A stretch of 64,000 bases of DNA from UBA2336 sp965227265 (GTDB lineage Bacteria > Bacteroidota > Bacteroidia > Cytophagales > Cyclobacteriaceae). The notes beneath the pieces were generated by a model, which did not search any database, was not told where the DNA came from, and saw nothing but the letters and a program-made list of their open reading frames with translations. The stretch spans positions 310,001-374,000 of the forward strand of contig OZ245738.1 in the NCBI GenBank assembly GCA_965227265.1. Reading direction: 5' to 3'. The position numbers were made by a program, and so were the translations under genes. Shown here one piece after another: positions 59,483-64,000 of this stretch (position 1 is the first letter of the stretch; each line of letters begins with the position of its first letter).

Positions 59483-62400
59483 ATGAAACGTCTGTTTTTT
59501 ACATTTTTTAGCCTCTTTTTAGGCCTGCAGGGGTTTGCCCAAACCGGCAACGAATGGGTTAAGTTTAACCAGCAGTATTACAAGATTCCGGTCGCAAAAG
59601 ACGGGCTTTATCGGCTTACCTATACGGACCTGCAAAATGCCGGCTTCCCGGTAACCACAACCAACCCGCTTCGGATTCAGATTTTCCATCACGGAGTTGA
59701 GCAACGCATCCGCGTAAACGGTGAACTTGATGCCGTTTTTAACCCGGCCGATTATATTGAATTCTACGGAGTAAAAGCCACCGGTGTCAGCGATACAGCA
59801 CTTTATAAATTTGGAGCGCAACCACATTCTTACTACAATTTATACAGCGATACTACTGCATACTTTCTCACAGTTAACGCAACTGCGCAAACCCCTTTGC
59901 GAATGGAGTTGTTTTCAGAAGTAAACTTTGGCTTACCTGCCGAAACTTTTCATACCGATCAAAAGCTAATGCTGCTCACCAACCAGTATTCAACTGGCTG
60001 GAGAGAACATGCTTTCGTGCAGAATACTTTTTTTGACACAGGCGAAGGCTGGACGGGCACAGAGCTTGCAGTGGGAGGTTTTATTGATTCTACTTTTACC
60101 AATATCATTAACACGGCCCAGAGTTTTGGCAATCCCACGCTTGAGGTGCAGGTGACGGGTAGGGCAGAGACCAATCACTTGGTTGAAATTTATGTTGGTT
60201 CTTTAACACCTTCACGTCTTGTAGCTACGCGAGCATTTTCAAGAGCTGAAGTTGTAACGCTAAGTGTACCGTTAAATTGGTCGGACATTGGTGGTGACGG
60301 AAAGCTTGTAGTAAGAATTAAAGTTGGCGGCACTACAGGCCGTTTGAGCGGCTCTTATATTAAGCTTACGTATCCACAAGTCTTCAATGCTGCTGGAGCT
60401 TCTGAAAAAGTTTTTATTCTGAATTCTAATCCCGGTAACAAATCTTACGTTGAAATTCAAAATGCTGCACCTAATACACAGCTGTTTGATATAACCAATC
60501 CGAACAATGTAGTGCCCATTGATCCAAAAGGCACGACTACGTTAAAGCCTGTTATTAATAACACCTTAGAAGCCCGTAGGATTTTGGCAACAACTTTTTT
60601 CAGAACGCCCAAGATTAAACCAGTTAGCTTCAGAAATTTTAATCTTTCCTCAAGTGAATATGTAATCATCAGCAATAAAGTTCTTATGAAACCTGCCGGT
60701 TCGTATAGCGATCCTGTTAAAGCCTATGCTGAGTATCGTGCATCAGAAGCAGGTGGGTTGTATGATACGCTTGTTGCGGATATAGATCAGCTTTACAACC
60801 AGTTTAATTATGGTGAAGTTTCTCCGCTTGCCATAAAACGCTTCATGCGCTATCTGATCAATGGAGGTAATCCGAAATATTTATTCCTGATTGGTAAGGG
60901 ACTTGATGTGCTGTATGGATATCATCGCAATCCATCGCTTTCCATATTAAAAGATTTGGTTCCAACAGCAGGTATGCCAGCATCAGACATTTATTTCACG
61001 GCTGGCCTTGGTGGAGATGCAAATAAATTTGAGCCTGCCGTACCTACCGGAAGAATTACGGCAAGCTCAGCACAAGATGTTGCAGCCTATTTGAACAAAG
61101 TAAAAGAAATGGAAGCCCGGCCATTTGACGATTTATGGCGCAAAGATCTGCTACACCTGAGTGGCGGAATTGCGCAGGGCGAACCATTAGAATTCAAACA
61201 GTATTTACAGGAATTTGAAGCCATTGCTGAAGGTTATTATTTAGGTGGAGATGTCACAGCAATTTCAAAGAGCAACTCCGGCTCAGAAATATTTAACATT
61301 TCTGATTATGTAAACAAAGGTCTTAATCTTATAACCTTATTCGGCCACTCATCGCCCGGGCAAAATGATGTTAACATTGGCTACGTAAGCGCACCGGATC
61401 TTGGCTACAATAACTCCGGCAAGTACCCGATGTTCCTGATTAACGGTTGTAACGCGGGCGATTTTTTTGCAACTACTACGCGTTATGGTGAAGATTGGAT
61501 CAACACTCCTGCAAAAGGAGCTGTGGGTTTTATGGCGAACACCTCGTTTGGCGACAGAGTTTACTTGCGCGATTATTCACGTGCTTTCTATTCCATTGGC
61601 TATGGGGATTCAGTGTTCATCCATAAAGGAATTGGTGATATTCAAAAAGAAGTCGTCAGACAAACCACAAACAATGACAGTTATATATTAATGACAACCC
61701 AGGCGCAGCAGATGCTGTTGCTCGGTGATCCGGCTGTTGCTTTGTTTGGCGCGAACAAGCCGGATTATGAAATTAACAACACCCGTATTTCTTCAGAATC
61801 ATATTCGGTTGAACCAATTACCGCATTAAGCGATTCATTTGCATTAAAGATCATTGTACGCAACTTCGGCCGTGCTAAAGAAGATACGTTGCAAGTAAGC
61901 GTTATCCGAACATTAAGCGATAACTCAACCGTAACCTACAATCAAACTTTTCTCCCGGTTCTGTATAGCGATACATTAACATTTAACATTCCGCGTGATG
62001 ACAGGGGTTTTGGGAACACAACATTCACGATAGCAATTGATCCTCTGAATAAAGCACATGAGTTGAAGGAAGATAATAATACAGCCGAGTTCATTATGCT
62101 CATTCCCTTAAACGCTGCGCGTGGACTTTATCCGCAAGGTTTTTCAATTGTCAATTCATTAACAACTAACCTGATTGTTCAAAGCTCAAACCTGCTCGAT
62201 GACACCCGGGATTTCATAATTCAACTCGACACTACGGATACATTTGACAGTCCGTTTAAGCAGGAGTTTACGGTTAATGGAAAAATCGCCACACGAGAAG
62301 TTAATTTGATTGCATCAGAAGATACGTTAGCGTATTACTGGCGCGTTCGTCTCGCGCAACCCTCAGATAATGAAAGCAGCGAATGGGCAATGACATCTTT

Positions 62401-64000
62401 TACTTATATCGAAGATGGTCCGGAAGGTTGGGCACAAGTACACTTTCCGCAATACGCGAGCAATGAGACAATTGGTCTTGTTAAAGATACTGAAGGCAGA
62501 AGACTTGAACTACAGGAAACGCTTACGGATGTTTCGATCAAAACATTAGGAGTAAATTATCCGGGCTATGTAACCCAAGCGGGAAGAACGTATCATCCTG
62601 AATTATCCGTTAAGGTTGGTGGCGCTGAATATCATCCGATCTCTATAATCAGTGCTACTCCCGGACTCGGCTGTCGCAAAAATTCGATCAATTTGATTGC
62701 GTTTAATAGAACAACAGCATTGCCGTACATGCCGATTGCTGTGCAGCACCCGGATGCCCGTGCTTGCGGAAAAAGACCGGAGATCATTACAAACTATTCA
62801 TCGTCTGAGATTGCAAACGGTGATGGCAAAGACCTGATCCAATACATTACAAATGTGAATATGGGTGATTCAGTTATTTTGTTCTCACTTGGTAGCCCTC
62901 GATATAGTTCATGGCCAGGCTCAGTTTACACTAAGCTTGCCGAGCTTGGTATTTCATTAAGTCAGATAAGCTCGCTTGAAGAAGGTGAGCCGGTAATCAT
63001 TTATGCACGTAAGGGCTCTGCTGCGGGTTCAGCTGTAATCAAACGAACAAGCGTAACACCAGCGGAATCACAAGCATTATCTGTAACGTCAACCATTACG
63101 GGTCGCTATGTTTCCGGTGAGATGAAATCTTCACTTATTGGCCCGGCAACCGCCTGGCAAAAAATTAGTGTTAAAACGGAGGTTTCTGAACTTCCGGTTA
63201 CGGATGAATTTTCAGTTGATGTAATTGGTGTTTCCGCAGAAGGATCAAGGACTACACTTTTCGCAAACCTTGCTATAACCGAACTGAGCATTGCAGGCAT
63301 TAATGCAAATGAACACCCGTACTTACAATTGATTTTTCATGCTACCGATGAGGTTAATCTCACATCGCCCCAACTTAAAAACTGGATTGTACAGTACACA
63401 CCTGCACCCGAAGGCGTGCTTATGTATGATGGAGTTACTGAATCGCAAAGTTTAAAAGAAGGAGAGACTTTTACGAATCGGTATGGTTTTAAGAACATTT
63501 CCGGAAAACAATTCAGCGATTCGTTGCTGGTTCAGTACACAGTTTATAATAAAACGTTTGGAACATCCAATATCCGAACAAAAAGGATTTTTGCCCCGTT
63601 ACCCGGAACAGAAACGTTATTTAACTTAACGTATGAAACGGAAAGTAAAGCCGGACTGAATGATGTACAGGTGTACGTTAACCCGCGTGTGCTGCCGGAA
63701 TTATATTACGATAACAACGTGCTTGTACTATCGAATCTGCTGGCGGTACAAAGCGATGTATTCAACCCGGTGCTGGATGTTACCATTGATGGCCGCTATG
63801 TGTTGGATGGTGATTACATTTCAGCGAATCCAAACATAGTAATAAAAGTTTGGGATGAAAATCCGGTTAGGTTCCTGACGGACACGACAGGCGTTACGAT
63901 ATTCTTACGCTATCCTGAAACATCATTAACCACCCCTGTTTATTTCGATCGTGATGATATTCAATGGTTTCCGGCAACATCAACTTCTGACTTCCGAGTG
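59483..64000 (+). CDS. C25-family cysteine peptidase, PorU2-like (3' end outside window)
   Basis: A single frame of 1506 codons is open from the ATG at 59483 to the last base of the window, so the gene is incomplete at its 3' end. A signal peptide (LFFTFFSLFLGLQGFAQ) is followed by an N-terminal beta domain of about 400 residues. The Peptidase C25 (gingipain-type) domain carries His622 in TLFGHSSPG and Cys656 in FLINGCNAGDFF, the catalytic pair. After it come CARDB-like and Ig-like modules. PorU, the T9SS sortase, is a C25 protein of about 1100-1200 residues; this one is longer and fits the secreted or PorU2-type group better. A T9SS sorting domain may lie beyond the window. Confidence 0.8.
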   Translation, partial: MKRLFFTFFSLFLGLQGFAQTGNEWVKFNQQYYKIPVAKDGLYRLTYTDLQNAGFPVTTTNPLRIQIFHHGVEQRIRVNGELDAVFNPADYIEFYGVKATGVSDTALYKFGAQPHSYYNLYSDTTAYFLTVNATAQTPLRMELFSEVNFGLPAETFHTDQKLMLLTNQYSTGWREHAFVQNTFFDTGEGWTGTELAVGGFIDSTFTNIINTAQSFGNPTLEVQVTGRAETNHLVEIYVGSLTPSRLVATRAFSRAEVVTLSVPLNWSDIGGDGKLVVRIKVGGTTGRLSGSYIKLTYPQVFNAAGASEKVFILNSNPGNKSYVEIQNAAPNTQLFDITNPNNVVPIDPKGTTTLKPVINNTLEARRILATTFFRTPKIKPVSFRNFNLSSSEYVIISNKVLMKPAGSYSDPVKAYAEYRASEAGGLYDTLVADIDQLYNQFNYGEVSPLAIKRFMRYLINGGNPKYLFLIGKGLDVLYGYHRNPSLSILKDLVPTAGMPASDIYFTAGLGGDANKFEPAVPTGRITASSAQDVAAYLNKVKEMEARPFDDLWRKDLLHLSGGIAQGEPLEFKQYLQEFEAIAEGYYLGGDVTAISKSNSGSEIFNISDYVNKGLNLITLFGHSSPGQNDVNIGYVSAPDLGYNNSGKYPMFLINGCNAGDFFATTTRYGEDWINTPAKGAVGFMANTSFGDRVYLRDYSRAFYSIGYGDSVFIHKGIGDIQKEVVRQTTNNDSYILMTTQAQQMLLLGDPAVALFGANKPDYEINNTRISSESYSVEPITALSDSFALKIIVRNFGRAKEDTLQVSVIRTLSDNSTVTYNQTFLPVLYSDTLTFNIPRDDRGFGNTTFTIAIDPLNKAHELKEDNNTAEFIMLIPLNAARGLYPQGFSIVNSLTTNLIVQSSNLLDDTRDFIIQLDTTDTFDSPFKQEFTVNGKIATREVNLIASEDTLAYYWRVRLAQPSDNESSEWAMTSFTYIEDGPEGWAQVHFPQYASNETIGLVKDTEGRRLELQETLTDVSIKTLGVNYPGYVTQAGRTYHPELSVKVGGAEYHPISIISATPGLGCRKNSINLIAFNRTTALPYMPIAVQHPDARACGKRPEIITNYSSSEIANGDGKDLIQYITNVNMGDSVILFSLGSPRYSSWPGSVYTKLAELGISLSQISSLEEGEPVIIYARKGSAAGSAVIKRTSVTPAESQALSVTSTITGRYVSGEMKSSLIGPATAWQKISVKTEVSELPVTDEFSVDVIGVSAEGSRTTLFANLAITELSIAGINANEHPYLQLIFHATDEVNLTSPQLKNWIVQYTPAPEGVLMYDGVTESQSLKEGETFTNRYGFKNISGKQFSDSLLVQYTVYNKTFGTSNIRTKRIFAPLPGTETLFNLTYETESKAGLNDVQVYVNPRVLPELYYDNNVLVLSNLLAVQSDVFNPVLDVTIDGRYVLDGDYISANPNIVIKVWDENPVRFLTDTTGVTIFLRYPETSLTTPVYFDRDDIQWFPATSTSDFRV

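Noticed and set aside
59519..60675. Several minus-strand frames opposite the C25 peptidase
   Set aside because: The plus-strand frame is open throughout with catalytic motifs; the others are short and without pattern.
59483..64000. Direct naming as porU
   Set aside because: The protein is longer than PorU and the 3' end is not visible, so only C25/PorU2-like is supported.
1..64000. tRNA, rRNA, insertion sequence or prophage
   Set aside because: No tRNA-like T-arm/acceptor pairing, rRNA sequence, transposase or phage structural gene was seen by eye. A covariance search could still find a missed small RNA.

Overview
The window looks like chromosomal DNA from a member of the Bacteroidota, most likely the order Cytophagales. 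The evidence is a SusC/SusD pair with a hybrid two-component regulator, a C-terminal type IX secretion (T9SS) sorting domain, a C25 (gingipain-type) peptidase, TAnnTTTG-type -7 promoter boxes, many Cys-lipoproteins, and starts without Shine-Dalgarno sites. No rRNA, tRNA, CRISPR array, prophage or insertion sequence was recognised.

Layout. 1-5750: small envelope and hypothetical genes, a YciI-like protein, a bacterial ATE1-like aminoacyl-tRNA-protein transferase and a two-gene lipoprotein unit. 5847-9303: an RluA-type pseudouridine synthase, then rplM-rpsI-rpsB-tsf with a clear promoter, an internal hairpin and a final terminator. 9388-23000: mixed housekeeping and envelope genes (response regulator, TonB, ECF sigma unit, DUF2157/GDYXXLXY pair, MATE pump behind a structured leader with a five-codon ORF, a 39-codon lipoprotein gene abutting cmk, DUF502, an AraC regulator with a clipped C-terminus, mnmA, a TlpA-like protein). 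23099-27900: CoA transferase, M28 peptidase, acetyltransferase, small lipoproteins, FKBP.

27953-46790 is the centrepiece, a polysaccharide utilization locus. A hybrid two-component sensor (minus strand) faces a plus-strand run: GH130, MFS transporter, an uncharacterised lipoprotein with barrel-hydrolase-like features, SusC, SusD, a LamG lipoprotein, a second T9SS-exported copy of the uncharacterised domain fused to Ig-like and LamG modules, a ROK sugar kinase and a phosphomannose-isomerase-like cupin. GH130, kinase and isomerase together suggest a mannoside substrate (inference). The paired uncharacterised proteins are the best candidate for a new carbohydrate-active family. A strong terminator at 42169-42213 splits the locus.

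46864-59365 carries envelope genes: a YfhO-family membrane protein, an asparagine-synthase-like protein, an ECF sigma/anti-sigma/outer-membrane-protein unit, a FISUMP lipoprotein, a GT90 glycosyltransferase, a padR-pspC operon that appears to end in a 23-residue membrane microprotein, and a sulfotransferase. From 59483 to the window end runs an unfinished C25 peptidase of at least 1506 codons.

Several intergenic gaps hold short palindromic word repeats; some probably act as terminators between converging genes.
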